Origin: Pseudoalteromonas shioyasakiensis | GTDB taxonomy: Bacteria; Pseudomonadota; Gammaproteobacteria; Enterobacterales; Alteromonadaceae | Length of the DNA stretch: 64,000 nucleotides | Assembly (NCBI RefSeq): GCF_001550135.1 | Contig: NZ_LRUE01000024.1 | Span: forward strand, 248,001-312,000 | Direction of reading: 5' to 3' | Shown here: positions 34,901-44,148 of the stretch, in pieces | Layout: every line of letters starts with the position of its first letter | How positions within the stretch are numbered: the first letter of the stretch is position 1 | Notes under the pieces: generated by a model | Told to the model about the DNA's origin: nothing | Seen by the model: only the letters and a program-made list of their open reading frames with translations | The model's database searches: none | Translations under genes and position numbers: made by a program

Positions 34901-37147
34901 ATGGATTCACAAAAGAAATCGACTTTATTTCTGTTCGGCTTATTTATGTTCATTATGTTGGTGGGGCTGTTTGGTGTATCGCAAACAACACGCTGGAGTG
35001 AACCTTTAGCTAACAATATATATGCAATTGCGGGCCTGTTTGCTTTTAGTGGTGATTGGACACAAGAGCTTTATAAAACCAATCAAATGAACCCTTTCAT
35101 TGAATTTGCTCGATTTGCAGCCCCCTTAACGACAGCATTAATTTTCTTTTATCTAATTTTTGATGGTGCAAAGCAGCTCATTGTATATTTACTGAGGCCT
35201 CGCTCTGATTTTCAGCTTGTTATTGGTTTGGGAAATAAAGGTTCTGCCATTGCTCTATCTGCATTGGCTGCGAATAAATCAGTTATAGCAATCGAAAGTA
35301 ACCCTGAAAATAGTCATATTGCCTTACTGAAACAAAAAGGTGCGATTGTGCATGTTGGTGATATTAATCAATCAGTTGCTGATAAGCTTCATTTACAGCA
35401 TGCTGAGGCGGTATTTTTCTGTTGTGGCGATGATAGCCATAACATTACTATTGCACAGCAAGTACTTACTAACTTACCCAACTTGAAAGCGCCCGTTTTT
35501 GTACATCTGCATAGTCGGGTATTAGCGGATCAACTTAAACAACTCCCTCGATTTATTGAAAATACCAGCACTGAATTACGCTTTTGGCGTAAAAGCCAGT
35601 TACTAGCAGAGCAGCTTTTCGCCAAGCATTCGCCGTTACCACTGCTTAATATTCAAGGAAAAGACCAAGTTCATTTGGTTATTTTTGGTAGTAATGACGC
35701 GGCGTTAGATTTAGCAAGAACTTATGCGAAAAGTGCTATCTACAGTAGTTTAAAGCCGGTAAAAATTACTTTAATCACTACCGAATCTAATGCAGAGTTG
35801 AGTGCAGAGCTTACAGCTATTGACGCTGCCGCTGAGCTTAATGTTATTAATAAGCAAATTCATGAATTACTCGCAGATAATAAACTGCTGCTCGATATCA
35901 TTTCTAATGCAACGCAAATTTATATTTTCGATACACAGCAATTAAACTGTTTCTCAATCGCTTTGACACTTCGCAATAAGATGCTAGTTGAATGCTTATT
36001 TATGGCACCCATTTACTACGCGACTAGCTACACCGAATTTAGTGAACAACAACAAGCTAAAACAAGGCAAGTACCTGATAACTTGGTGGCTTTTAATGAT
36101 AACAGTAAAGATATCAATATTAGCGCAGTGACTCAGCCTCGTGGCTCAGTGTTAGCTAAGCGAGCTCACGAACAAAGCTATCAAGCAAATCAAGCTAATG
36201 TTACTTCATGGCAAGATCTACCTTATAGTTTAAAGGAAGCCAATAGAGCTTTTGCGCTGAGTTGGCGTGAAAAACTGGCGATGGTAAATGCACGTTTTAG
36301 CAGCCACTCAAACAGCATTGAATTATCAGATAACGAGCTCAATGTGATGTCGTCGATGGAGCATGCTCGCTGGTGCGCTGAGCGTAAAATTGATGGCTGG
36401 CAGTTTTCTAGTACTCGCTCAAATATTGCAAAACGACATACACTGATAAAACCTTGGCATGATTTAACACAACAACAGCAGCAAGGTAATAGTGATTTTT
36501 TTGCCTCAGCTGTTAACGATTTACTGTTACTGGCAAAAGATACAACGCAACCTTTTGGCATTGAAAAAGTGGTCACCGTGGCAGTCACAGGCCATCGCTT
36601 CACAAACCTTGAAAGCCAGCAACATGACACGTTGGTTCGAGACATTGATCAGCAGTTAGATGCGATTAAGCAGGCTCATCCAAATTGTCATTTTCAGTTT
36701 GTTTCTGGTCTTGCTGAAGGAGCTGATAGATTAGTGATAGAGCGAGCGCTAACCCATTTAGACGCTAGTTTTATTGCTCTACTGCCCATGGCTTACGAAC
36801 TGTATAAATTGGATTTTAGTAAACAAGATAGTGAGTTTGAACAGTTGCTCGCCAAAGCACAGTGGTTTGCAGAAATTCCCCCTGTTTATCGAAGTTTAGC
36901 CGAGATGGAAGATACAGCTAATGAGTCTCGTGCTTTGCAATATGCCTCTTTAGCAGCGCACTTGGTTGCTATGGCCGACGAGCTAATCGCAGTGTGGGAT
37001 TCTCAACCTAGCAGAGGAATTGGCGGTACAGCTGATGTTGTAAATTGGTGGCAGCATGGTGTGCCAGAACAGTTTAAGTGCCGTTACCCGTTTACTAGTC
37101 AGCGCCCTAATGGTGAAGTGCGTATTGTAGACTTTAAGAGAGATTAG
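34901..37147 (+). CDS. Membrane TrkA/RCK-RyR-SLOG protein, first gene of putative conflict module
   Basis: A 748-residue composite protein not recognised as a known named gene. Two membrane helices lie at about 9-27 and 72-97, giving a 2-TM topology like an ion channel, but the loop has no TVGYG filter. A TrkA/RCK-type Rossmann domain follows at 104-240 (GLGNKGSAIA; VHVGDINQ), with a second Rossmann-like unit at 256-400 (VHLVIFGSNDAALDLARTY). Residues 435-545 look like a bacterial RyR domain: SWQDLPYSLKEANRA, then MEHARWCAERKIDGW and KPWHDL. Residues 556-715 resemble a SLOG nucleotide-sensor: VTGHRF, VSGLAEGADRLVIE, and later DELIAVWD. The stop is three bases before the TIR-WD40 start. Function is inferred only from domains. 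Confidence 0.78.
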   Translation: MDSQKKSTLFLFGLFMFIMLVGLFGVSQTTRWSEPLANNIYAIAGLFAFSGDWTQELYKTNQMNPFIEFARFAAPLTTALIFFYLIFDGAKQLIVYLLRPRSDFQLVIGLGNKGSAIALSALAANKSVIAIESNPENSHIALLKQKGAIVHVGDINQSVADKLHLQHAEAVFFCCGDDSHNITIAQQVLTNLPNLKAPVFVHLHSRVLADQLKQLPRFIENTSTELRFWRKSQLLAEQLFAKHSPLPLLNIQGKDQVHLVIFGSNDAALDLARTYAKSAIYSSLKPVKITLITTESNAELSAELTAIDAAAELNVINKQIHELLADNKLLLDIISNATQIYIFDTQQLNCFSIALTLRNKMLVECLFMAPIYYATSYTEFSEQQQAKTRQVPDNLVAFNDNSKDINISAVTQPRGSVLAKRAHEQSYQANQANVTSWQDLPYSLKEANRAFALSWREKLAMVNARFSSHSNSIELSDNELNVMSSMEHARWCAERKIDGWQFSSTRSNIAKRHTLIKPWHDLTQQQQQGNSDFFASAVNDLLLLAKDTTQPFGIEKVVTVAVTGHRFTNLESQQHDTLVRDIDQQLDAIKQAHPNCHFQFVSGLAEGADRLVIERALTHLDASFIALLPMAYELYKLDFSKQDSEFEQLLAKAQWFAEIPPVYRSLAEMEDTANESRALQYASLAAHLVAMADELIAVWDSQPSRGIGGTADVVNWWQHGVPEQFKCRYPFTSQRPNGEVRIVDFKRD

Positions 37148-37150
37148 CTA

Positions 37151-40100
37151 ATGAGTGAGAAGTTAGTTAAGCATCAATACTTGGCGTTTATCTCATATCG
37201 TCACGCTGATAATAAGCAAACTGGACGGCAGTGGGCAACTTGGTTGCACCAAGCAATCGAAACCTATGAAATCCCGAAAGATTTAGTGGGTCAAAAAAAT
37301 GCCCGTGGCGAGTTGATCCCAGAGCGTATTTTCCCTATTTTTCGTGATGAAGAAGAGCTCCCAGCCGATGCTGATCTTGGCAATGCAATTACACGTGCAC
37401 TAGATAATACTCAACTGCTTATCGTGCTATGTTCACCTAATGCTGTGGCATCTACTTATGTTGCAGATGAAATCGATTACTTCAAAAAGTTAGGCCGAAG
37501 CGATCAAATTATTGCCGCAATGATTGACGGTGAACCAAATGCAAGCTGGGATAAAACAAAGCAATCGCAAGGGGTTGCGCCAGAGGATGAATGTTTTCCA
37601 AAGCCCTTACAATATGCTTACGACGCACAGGGTAACCCAACAACGCAATTAGCTGAGCCTCTAGCGGCTGATTTTCGGGTTAATCATGATGGCAAGCTTG
37701 AACAAGGCTGGACCTCAATTGAAGCATATAAACAGTATTTAAAATCGCGCACTGAATTTTCAAGCCAAGATTTAGCTCGATATGTTGAGCAATACCAAGC
37801 TCAACAAAAATTGATGCTGTTAAAAATTATCGCAGGCATTTTAGGTGTGCCACTCGGAGCATTAACTAAGCGCGATCAAGCTTATCAATTAGAACTTGCT
37901 AAGCAAAAGGCAAAGCGTTTGCGCCAATGGTTAAGTGCCGTCGCTATGCTAGCTGTTATTGCAGTGGTTGCGGGTGTTTTTGCTTATATTAAACAGCAAC
38001 AAGCCATTAAAAATGAACAGCTTGCGCAACAGCAAACTAAAATAGCAACTGAGCAGCGTGATGCTTCATTGTTAAATCAAAGTCGCTTTTTGCTTGATAG
38101 AGCCCGTCAAGCAAACGATGATGGAGAGCATGATACTGCGTTGCTATTAGGCCTCAATGCACTACCCGGTTTATATGGGGGAGAGCGTCCAATGCCCGGT
38201 GGAATAGGGCAATTGCGTCGGGCGATTTATGCCAATAACAAACACTTTTATTATCAAGCACAAGAAAAAATTGAACAGTACCAATATGTTGAAAATGAGC
38301 AGCTGTTTGTACTTTCAAATGGCAAAGTTAAGCGTTTATCAATAACAGATAGTGACGAAGATAAACTGCTTAAAACTGAACAGTTTGTTCAAGGTTTTAG
38401 TTTAAGCCGTGATAACAAACAACTTGCTATAGCGACTCGTGAGGGCGAAGTCAGTGTTTGGGATAGTGATACCTTAACCAAACAACAAAGCACCGAAATT
38501 AAAGCCGAGATAAAAAACCTAGTATTTAGTCCTGATAACAAAATCCTTTATATGAGCAGTCATTTTGACCGGCTCATTGCTTGGGATGTCACTAATAATG
38601 AGCTTTTATACGATGTTAAACATTCTCAACAATACGGCTTGGCAGACATTCAAATTAGCCCAAATGGTCACTATATTTTAACGACTCCTGAGCTCGTGGG
38701 GCCACTTAAACTCTTCAACGCTCAAAATGGAAATGAAATACGCTCATTGGATTTAGCTTATGATTTTACAGCTAAAAATAGCTTAGCTCGACAAACAGGC
38801 TTTACCAATGATAGCCAAGGCTTAGTTATTTACGATCTAAATGGTACCCGTGTTGAAGCAGTTGAAAGTGGCGAGCAACAAGGAGTTACTCCGCATATTC
38901 ATACCTTGATGAGTAAAAATGGAGAATACGTTTATGCAATGGCCACTGTTAACCAAGTACAATCGACAACCGAAAATGCTGATTTTATTCGTAGTTTAGA
39001 AAAGGCTCCGACACTTTGGAATATCAAAACAAATCAAGGTAGTCAGCTTAGCCATTTTTCAAATGTTGAAGATGGCGCATTTACACCAGACGGTAAGCTT
39101 TTGATCACATTAGCGTATAAAAATGTGCGTGTGTGGGATGTCGCAACTGCTATTGAAGTTAATAACTTTAAAATTAATCAGCGCACAAAGCTTGTTTTAA
39201 CAAATAGTGAGTTGGTTAACGCCTCGAGTGATGACAAAAGTATTTCAATTTGGTCATTACTGAAAAATAGCCCGAGCATAGCACTTAGCGAAAAAATTAA
39301 TTTATGGGGCGCTGAATTTAGCACTGACGGGCACACTCTGGCAGCACAGAGCCTTGATAATAAAAACCAGCTTTATATGTTTAATAGCTTGAGTGGTGAG
39401 CTTGTTCGACGCATAGATTTGTGTAAACGACATCGTGTTAATATCGCCGATGTAGCCAATGCAAAACGCTTTATAAGTGTGGAATGTGGTTATGGCAATC
39501 ACCAAGTATTTGATCTAGAAAAGAACAGCTTAATTGAGTTTGGTGACAAATATGATTCGGCTTCGGTTTCATTATTAAATGAAGCACAGCAGTTTGTTTT
39601 ATTTATTGAAGATTCTTGGAACAAAAAAGCGCTTTACTCCGTTGACTTGATGAGCGAACAAAGCATCGCCGAAATCCCCCTTAGTGAAGATACCATCATG
39701 ACCGAGCCTAGGCTGAGTGCTGATGGGCGTTATTTATTGCTAGGTAATAATAAAAAAGGGGTGATGCTTTATGATTTACAAGCGAAAAAGCCGCAGTTTA
39801 ATACAACTAAAATAGCCCGAGTTCTTGATGCCTACTTTGTGTCACAAGCAAACCGTTTGGTAATAAAAGCAGCCAAGCGTAAAGTGGGTATCTTGGATCT
39901 GCAAACCGGTGAGGTTTTAAAACAACTGACCTTCCAGTCTGATATTGCAGACCTACTTGTTAAGGGGAGTGAGCTGGTTATTGGATTAAAAGACAAAGCT
40001 GTTGTGGTTGTTGACACTGTTAGCTTGCAAGAACTTTATCGATTTAACACCACTGAAGAAGCTGGGGATTTAAGCTTATCAGCATCAGCAGAATATTTAA

Positions 40101-40393
40101 TAATTAACCAAGGTAAGCCTAGTATTTATCATCTTGACACGGGTCAGCTGTTTTATCAGGTTGATGATTATCAACAGCAACAAATAGCGTTTGATGAGCA
40201 TGCTGACCGCTTAATTATATTAGCTAATCAAGGCAAGCTGTTTAGCTTACCCGCATTGAGTCGTGAAATTAATGATGCTGCGAAAAATGCATTGCCAAAA
40301 CGACGCAACTGCTTAACGCAAAAACAGCGTGAAGATAACTTTATTTCGCCATTAAATGTTCAGCAAAAACAAGCGCGAAGATGTTTAAAGTAA
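37151..40393 (+). CDS. Membrane TIR-WD40 effector-like protein
   Basis: A 1080-residue protein. Residues 8-145 form a TIR-like domain: box 1 YLAFISYRHAD at 10-20, box 2-like FRDEEELPADADLG at 64-77, and SPNAVASTYVADEIDYFKKLG at 95-115. Glu107 is at the place of the catalytic glutamate of NAD-cleaving TIR domains. A middle helical region (about 185-255) precedes a membrane helix at 261-280 and a Gln/Lys-rich coiled stretch (281-305). Then comes a helical neck (SRFLLDRARQANDDGEHDTALLLGLNAL pattern) and a C-terminal beta-propeller region with WD40-like repeats (VSVWDSDT, IAWDVTNN, VRVWDVAT, ISIWSL). It is the second gene of a two-gene operon. NADase activity and the signal detected are inferences. 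Confidence 0.82.
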   Translation: MSEKLVKHQYLAFISYRHADNKQTGRQWATWLHQAIETYEIPKDLVGQKNARGELIPERIFPIFRDEEELPADADLGNAITRALDNTQLLIVLCSPNAVASTYVADEIDYFKKLGRSDQIIAAMIDGEPNASWDKTKQSQGVAPEDECFPKPLQYAYDAQGNPTTQLAEPLAADFRVNHDGKLEQGWTSIEAYKQYLKSRTEFSSQDLARYVEQYQAQQKLMLLKIIAGILGVPLGALTKRDQAYQLELAKQKAKRLRQWLSAVAMLAVIAVVAGVFAYIKQQQAIKNEQLAQQQTKIATEQRDASLLNQSRFLLDRARQANDDGEHDTALLLGLNALPGLYGGERPMPGGIGQLRRAIYANNKHFYYQAQEKIEQYQYVENEQLFVLSNGKVKRLSITDSDEDKLLKTEQFVQGFSLSRDNKQLAIATREGEVSVWDSDTLTKQQSTEIKAEIKNLVFSPDNKILYMSSHFDRLIAWDVTNNELLYDVKHSQQYGLADIQISPNGHYILTTPELVGPLKLFNAQNGNEIRSLDLAYDFTAKNSLARQTGFTNDSQGLVIYDLNGTRVEAVESGEQQGVTPHIHTLMSKNGEYVYAMATVNQVQSTTENADFIRSLEKAPTLWNIKTNQGSQLSHFSNVEDGAFTPDGKLLITLAYKNVRVWDVATAIEVNNFKINQRTKLVLTNSELVNASSDDKSISIWSLLKNSPSIALSEKINLWGAEFSTDGHTLAAQSLDNKNQLYMFNSLSGELVRRIDLCKRHRVNIADVANAKRFISVECGYGNHQVFDLEKNSLIEFGDKYDSASVSLLNEAQQFVLFIEDSWNKKALYSVDLMSEQSIAEIPLSEDTIMTEPRLSADGRYLLLGNNKKGVMLYDLQAKKPQFNTTKIARVLDAYFVSQANRLVIKAAKRKVGILDLQTGEVLKQLTFQSDIADLLVKGSELVIGLKDKAVVVVDTVSLQELYRFNTTEEAGDLSLSASAEYLIINQGKPSIYHLDTGQLFYQVDDYQQQQIAFDEHADRLIILANQGKLFSLPALSREINDAAKNALPKRRNCLTQKQREDNFISPLNVQQKQARRCLK

Positions 40394-41305
40394 AATACTT
40401 AACCAGATGCTAAAGCTCGCTACACTCAATACAGTTGAAAGCACGACGCTACTTGCCAGTGTCGCTTGGTGTTGCTTAATTTGATTGGCGATTAGATAAG
40501 CGTTGACCCCTAAAGGAGAGGCGCTTAAAAGTACTAACACGTTCAGTAATGATTGCTCTAGGTTGAATACGCTGCCTGCAAAAAAGTAGACCCCGCACGG
40601 TAATACAACTAGCTTGATGATGGTTGCAATAAGAGAGGCTTGTAAGTTGTCGGCCACTTTATAAAACGCAAGGTTCGCCCCTAATACAAATAACGCACAG
40701 GCAATGGCAGGTTTGGCAAGTAGACTCAGGCCATTTGCTAAATTATCAAAAAGTGTAAAGCCAAGTAGGTTAACAGCCAAGCCGCTACTGATGCTTAACA
40801 CGACTGGATTCAGCAGCATGTTTTTAGCAAATGCTCGCCAAGAGAATGTTTGCTGCGACTTAGCACTGAGCAAAAAGGTAAGGGTAAACAAAAGTGCGCT
40901 ATGAAAAGTGATGATCATAAACACAATGCCGACCATCTGTTGGCCAAGTGCAGCAATAATAATAGGTAAGCCTACCAGTACTGTATTTGAGTAACTACTG
41001 CCAAGGGCAAATACAGCATGACGTGACGGCGCAGATTGCTTGCTAATGAGATAGCGGTCAAGAACATAGCCGAGGGCGTAAATGGCCAATACTGGAATGT
41101 AAAAGCTCAAAAAGCCTGCAATAGACACACTATTTTGTAAATCGGCTTGGGCCATATTTAAAAATAGAAAAGCAGGCACACTGATATAAAAAGTAAACTT
41201 ACTTAAACCTGCTATATGCTCTTTCGATAAAAACGTGCTTCGCGAGCTGATGTAACCACTTAACACGATAAAAATCAGTGGAAAGATAATCGAAAAAATA
41301 TGCAC
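40385..41305 (-). CDS. AEC-family transporter
   Basis: A 306-residue membrane protein of the auxin-efflux-carrier (AEC) family, with about ten hydrophobic segments over its whole length. Family-type marks are the opening FPLIFIVLSGYISSR, FALGSSYSNTVLVGLPII in the middle and LLSASPLGVNAYLIANQ in the second half. Substrate is unknown; some bacterial members move malate or other dicarboxylates. Its stop overlaps the end of the convergent TIR-WD40 gene by nine bases. It lies 24 bases downstream of smrB on the same strand and may be co-transcribed with it. Confidence 0.9.
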   Translation of the reverse strand: MHIFSIIFPLIFIVLSGYISSRSTFLSKEHIAGLSKFTFYISVPAFLFLNMAQADLQNSVSIAGFLSFYIPVLAIYALGYVLDRYLISKQSAPSRHAVFALGSSYSNTVLVGLPIIIAALGQQMVGIVFMIITFHSALLFTLTFLLSAKSQQTFSWRAFAKNMLLNPVVLSISSGLAVNLLGFTLFDNLANGLSLLAKPAIACALFVLGANLAFYKVADNLQASLIATIIKLVVLPCGVYFFAGSVFNLEQSLLNVLVLLSASPLGVNAYLIANQIKQHQATLASSVVLSTVLSVASFSIWLSILL

Positions 41306-41329
41306 TTTAGGCCTTATGATAAAAAGACG

Positions 41330-41887
41330 TTAGCGTCTGAACTCATCACTTTGTGGAAGATTAATTAAAATAAGTACCGCACCTTTACCTCCAAATTCAA
41401 GAGGTGCTTGGTGCATAGCAATCACATCAGGGTGTTGTACTAAATATTGCGGTACCTTGTGTTTAAGTATGCGCTCACCAATGCCATGCACAACACAAGC
41501 GCAATAGTAATGCTGTTTTTTACACTCATGAATTAAACCCGCCAACTCATCTTTGGCTAATTCTTTATTTAAGCCATGTAAATCAAGGGTTAAATCTGGT
41601 GGGTAATCTCCACGGCGAAGTTGTTTTGCTAAAAAGCTATCGTGACCTGGTTTGACATAACTTACGGTGCCATGAGTGTCGATGTCTGGTACATATTCAT
41701 CAGAAAAGAAAAATTCTGCCTGATGTTGCTTTTTTTGCTGGGAAAATTGCTTCGCTTGTGACACTTTAGGCTTATTGGTGAATCGAATAGTGTCTTGTTT
41801 AAATGCTTTGGCACCACTGATACTCTGACGAAATAAGTCAATATCGTCAGTGCTAATGTGGTTGTTGGCGTGGGGATCTTTTTTCAT
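41330..41887 (-). CDS. smrB: Smr-domain endonuclease SmrB
   Basis: A 185-residue SmrB (formerly YfcN). The basic, disordered N-terminal 80 residues contain a helix for ribosome binding, and the Smr domain covers about 90-180 with LDLHGLN, VVHGIGERILK and the final PLEFGGKGAVLILI. In E. coli SmrB cleaves mRNA at collided ribosomes. The DLHG and HGIG motifs needed for nuclease activity are intact. It is divergent from prmB, the normal arrangement in gammaproteobacteria. Confidence 0.94.
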   Translation of the reverse strand: MKKDPHANNHISTDDIDLFRQSISGAKAFKQDTIRFTNKPKVSQAKQFSQQKKQHQAEFFFSDEYVPDIDTHGTVSYVKPGHDSFLAKQLRRGDYPPDLTLDLHGLNKELAKDELAGLIHECKKQHYYCACVVHGIGERILKHKVPQYLVQHPDVIAMHQAPLEFGGKGAVLILINLPQSDEFRR

Positions 41888-41988
41888 GGCGGCAGTCTAA
41901 ACAAAAAAACGCTAAAAATCGAGTAAAAACCAACTGAAAAGACGGTACAATACGCGTCAGAACAGACTTTGAAAGTTAAGGAACATAC

Positions 41989-42924
41989 ATGAACCATTTC
42001 CAGATAGAAGACGCAATTTTAGACGAGGCAATTGCAGAACTTTCAACGTTGCATGATTGGTTACGTTGGACAACCAGTCAATTTGCCAGCAGTGGTATTT
42101 TCTTTGGGCACGGCACAGATAATGCGTGGGATGAAGCAGTTAGCTTACTATTACCAGCATTAAGCTTGCCAATCGACGCGCCAAAAGAGCTAATGCATGC
42201 GCGCTTAACCAGCACCGAGAAAAACCGCTTAGCTGAACTAATTGCAGAGCGTATTAATGATTGTACGCCAGTACCGTACCTGACCAACACCGCGTGGTTT
42301 GCAGGTATGCCTTTTTATGTTGATGAGCGCGTGTTAATTCCACGTTCGCCATTTGCAGAGTTAATTAATAATCGCTTTGCACCTTGGTTGGAAGAGCCAA
42401 GCTCAGTAACGCGCATTCTTGATTTATGTACCGGCTCTGCATGTATCGCTATTGCACTTGCACAAGCATTTGAAGATGCACAGGTTGATGCGGTTGATAT
42501 TTCATATGAAGCGCTCGAAGTTGCTGATATTAATATTAGCGATTACATGCTAAATGACCGTGTACTGCCAATTCAGTCAGACGTGTTTAGTGGTGTTCCA
42601 GGTCAAAAATATGACCTGATCGTAGCTAATCCACCGTATGTTGATGCTGAAGATATGGCTGATTTACCACGTGAATTCCATCACGAGCCAGAGCTTGGTT
42701 TAGCATCGGGTCATGATGGTCTTGATGTTACTCGCACCATCCTAGCTGAAGCTGCAGAGCATCTAACTGATAACGGTTTGTTATTTGTCGAAGTTGGCAA
42801 CTCTATGGTACATATGGAAGAGCTGTACCCAGGCGCACCATTTGAGTGGGTTGAATTTGAACAAGGTGGTCTTGGCGTGTTTGTGATCAGCAAACAGCAG
42901 CTTGTTAACTATTTCGAAGATTAA
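41989..42924 (+). CDS. prmB: 50S ribosomal protein L3 glutamine methyltransferase PrmB
   Basis: A 311-residue SAM-dependent methyltransferase that modifies a glutamine of ribosomal protein L3. The SAM motif is LDLCTGSACIAIALA and the catalytic NPPY appears in VANPPYVDAEDM, which in PrmB/PrmC enzymes holds the glutamine amide. The N-terminal 100 residues form the helical domain typical of PrmB. A GGAAC-type site precedes the ATG. It sits divergent to smrB and is followed by aroC 65 bases downstream, the standard gammaproteobacterial order. Confidence 0.95.
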   Translation: MNHFQIEDAILDEAIAELSTLHDWLRWTTSQFASSGIFFGHGTDNAWDEAVSLLLPALSLPIDAPKELMHARLTSTEKNRLAELIAERINDCTPVPYLTNTAWFAGMPFYVDERVLIPRSPFAELINNRFAPWLEEPSSVTRILDLCTGSACIAIALAQAFEDAQVDAVDISYEALEVADINISDYMLNDRVLPIQSDVFSGVPGQKYDLIVANPPYVDAEDMADLPREFHHEPELGLASGHDGLDVTRTILAEAAEHLTDNGLLFVEVGNSMVHMEELYPGAPFEWVEFEQGGLGVFVISKQQLVNYFED

Positions 42925-42940
42925 CAGCAGATTTTAAAAG

Positions 42941-42958
42941 CCGAGCCTGAGGGCTCGG
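42941..42958 (+). terminator. Hairpin between prmB and aroC
   Basis: Stem CCGAGCC/GGCTCGG with loop TGAG, but no T-run follows. It may attenuate or protect the mRNA rather than fully stop transcription into aroC. Confidence 0.55.
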
Positions 42959-42989
42959 TCTCAGTAGTCATTAGGAATGAGGAAAATTA

Positions 42990-44087
42990 ATGGCAGGTAA
43001 TAGCATCGGGCAACTATTTAAAGTGTCCACCTTTGGTGAGAGCCACGGCGTTGCATTAGGCGGCGTTGTTGATGGCACACCAGCAGGTCTTGAAATTAGC
43101 GAGGCCGATTTACAAATTGATTTAGACCGCCGTAAGCCGGGGCAAAGTCGTTATACAACACAGCGTCGCGAAAGTGACGAAGTAAAAATTCTTTCTGGTG
43201 TTTTCGAAGGTAAAACCACAGGTACTAGTATTGGTTTACTGATTGAAAACACCGATCAACGTTCAAAAGATTACGGCAAAATTGCCGATGTATTTCGCCC
43301 AGGTCATGGTGATTATACCTATTGGCATAAGTACGGTATTCGTGATTACCGAGGTGGTGGTCGCTCTTCTGCCCGTGAAACGGCGATTCGTGTAGCGGCG
43401 GGTGCAATTGCAAAAAAATACCTAAAACAGTTTCATGGTATCGAAGTGCGTGCTTGTTTGAGCCAACTTGGGCCAATTAAAGCAGAAGACTACAACTGGG
43501 ATGAAGTGGAAAACAATGCATTTTTCTTCCCGGATCCGAGTAAATTAGATGCGCTTGATGAATATATGCGCGACCTAAAAAAACAAGGTGATTCGGTAGG
43601 CGCAAAAGTTAAAGTGGTTGCTAAAAATGTGCCTGTTGGTCTCGGTGAGCCAGTATTTGATCGCCTAGATGCAGAGCTTGCACACTCATTAATGAGTATT
43701 AATGCAGTAAAAGGCGTTGAGATTGGTGATGGATTTGATGTGGTTGAGCAAAAGGGCTCTGAACACCGTGATGAGTTAACTCCTGATGGTTTTACATCAA
43801 ATCACGCAGGTGGTGTACTTGCAGGTATCTCGACAGGGCAAGACATCATTGCCTCTATCGCACTTAAGCCAACTTCAAGCATTACCATACCGGGTAACAG
43901 CATTAATACCAGCAACGAAGCGGTAGAGATGATCACCAAAGGACGTCATGACCCATGTGTGGGCATTCGTGCAATACCTATTGCTGAGGCGATGATGGCG
44001 ATTACCTTAATGGATCACTTATTGCGCCAACGTGGTCAAAACCCACATGTAAGCCACGAACATGGACCAATCAAAGGTTCGATTTAA
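42990..44087 (+). CDS. aroC: Chorismate synthase AroC
   Basis: A 365-residue chorismate synthase, the last shikimate-pathway step (EPSP to chorismate, needs reduced FMN). It shows the family pattern GNSIGQLFKVSTFGESHG at the start, GRSSARETAIRVAAGAIAKK near residue 130, and the C-terminal GRHDPCVGIRAIPIAEAMMA. Full length and intact. The start has a GAGGA site. An inverted repeat with a T-run ends the transcript. Confidence 0.97.
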   Translation: MAGNSIGQLFKVSTFGESHGVALGGVVDGTPAGLEISEADLQIDLDRRKPGQSRYTTQRRESDEVKILSGVFEGKTTGTSIGLLIENTDQRSKDYGKIADVFRPGHGDYTYWHKYGIRDYRGGGRSSARETAIRVAAGAIAKKYLKQFHGIEVRACLSQLGPIKAEDYNWDEVENNAFFFPDPSKLDALDEYMRDLKKQGDSVGAKVKVVAKNVPVGLGEPVFDRLDAELAHSLMSINAVKGVEIGDGFDVVEQKGSEHRDELTPDGFTSNHAGGVLAGISTGQDIIASIALKPTSSITIPGNSINTSNEAVEMITKGRHDPCVGIRAIPIAEAMMAITLMDHLLRQRGQNPHVSHEHGPIKGSI

Positions 44088-44120
44088 GCGCGACTTTAAA
44101 TAAAGTAAACGCAGTTAATG

Positions 44121-44148
44121 AGCGCGATGATTATGATCGCGCTTTTTT
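44121..44148 (+). terminator. Terminator of aroC
   Basis: Perfect stem AGCGCGAT/ATCGCGCT with a seven-base loop and TTTTTT. Its T-run overlaps the 3' end of the convergent LysR gene. Confidence 0.88.

Noticed and set aside
36223..36645. A 140-codon minus-strand frame inside the RyR-SLOG gene
   Set aside because: It is antisense to the RyR domain and shows a cysteine- and serine-rich composition typical of shadow frames.
41888..41988. Riboswitch or attenuator upstream of prmB
   Set aside because: No conserved aptamer pattern or strong hairpin; the short divergent gap is likely just promoters for smrB and prmB.
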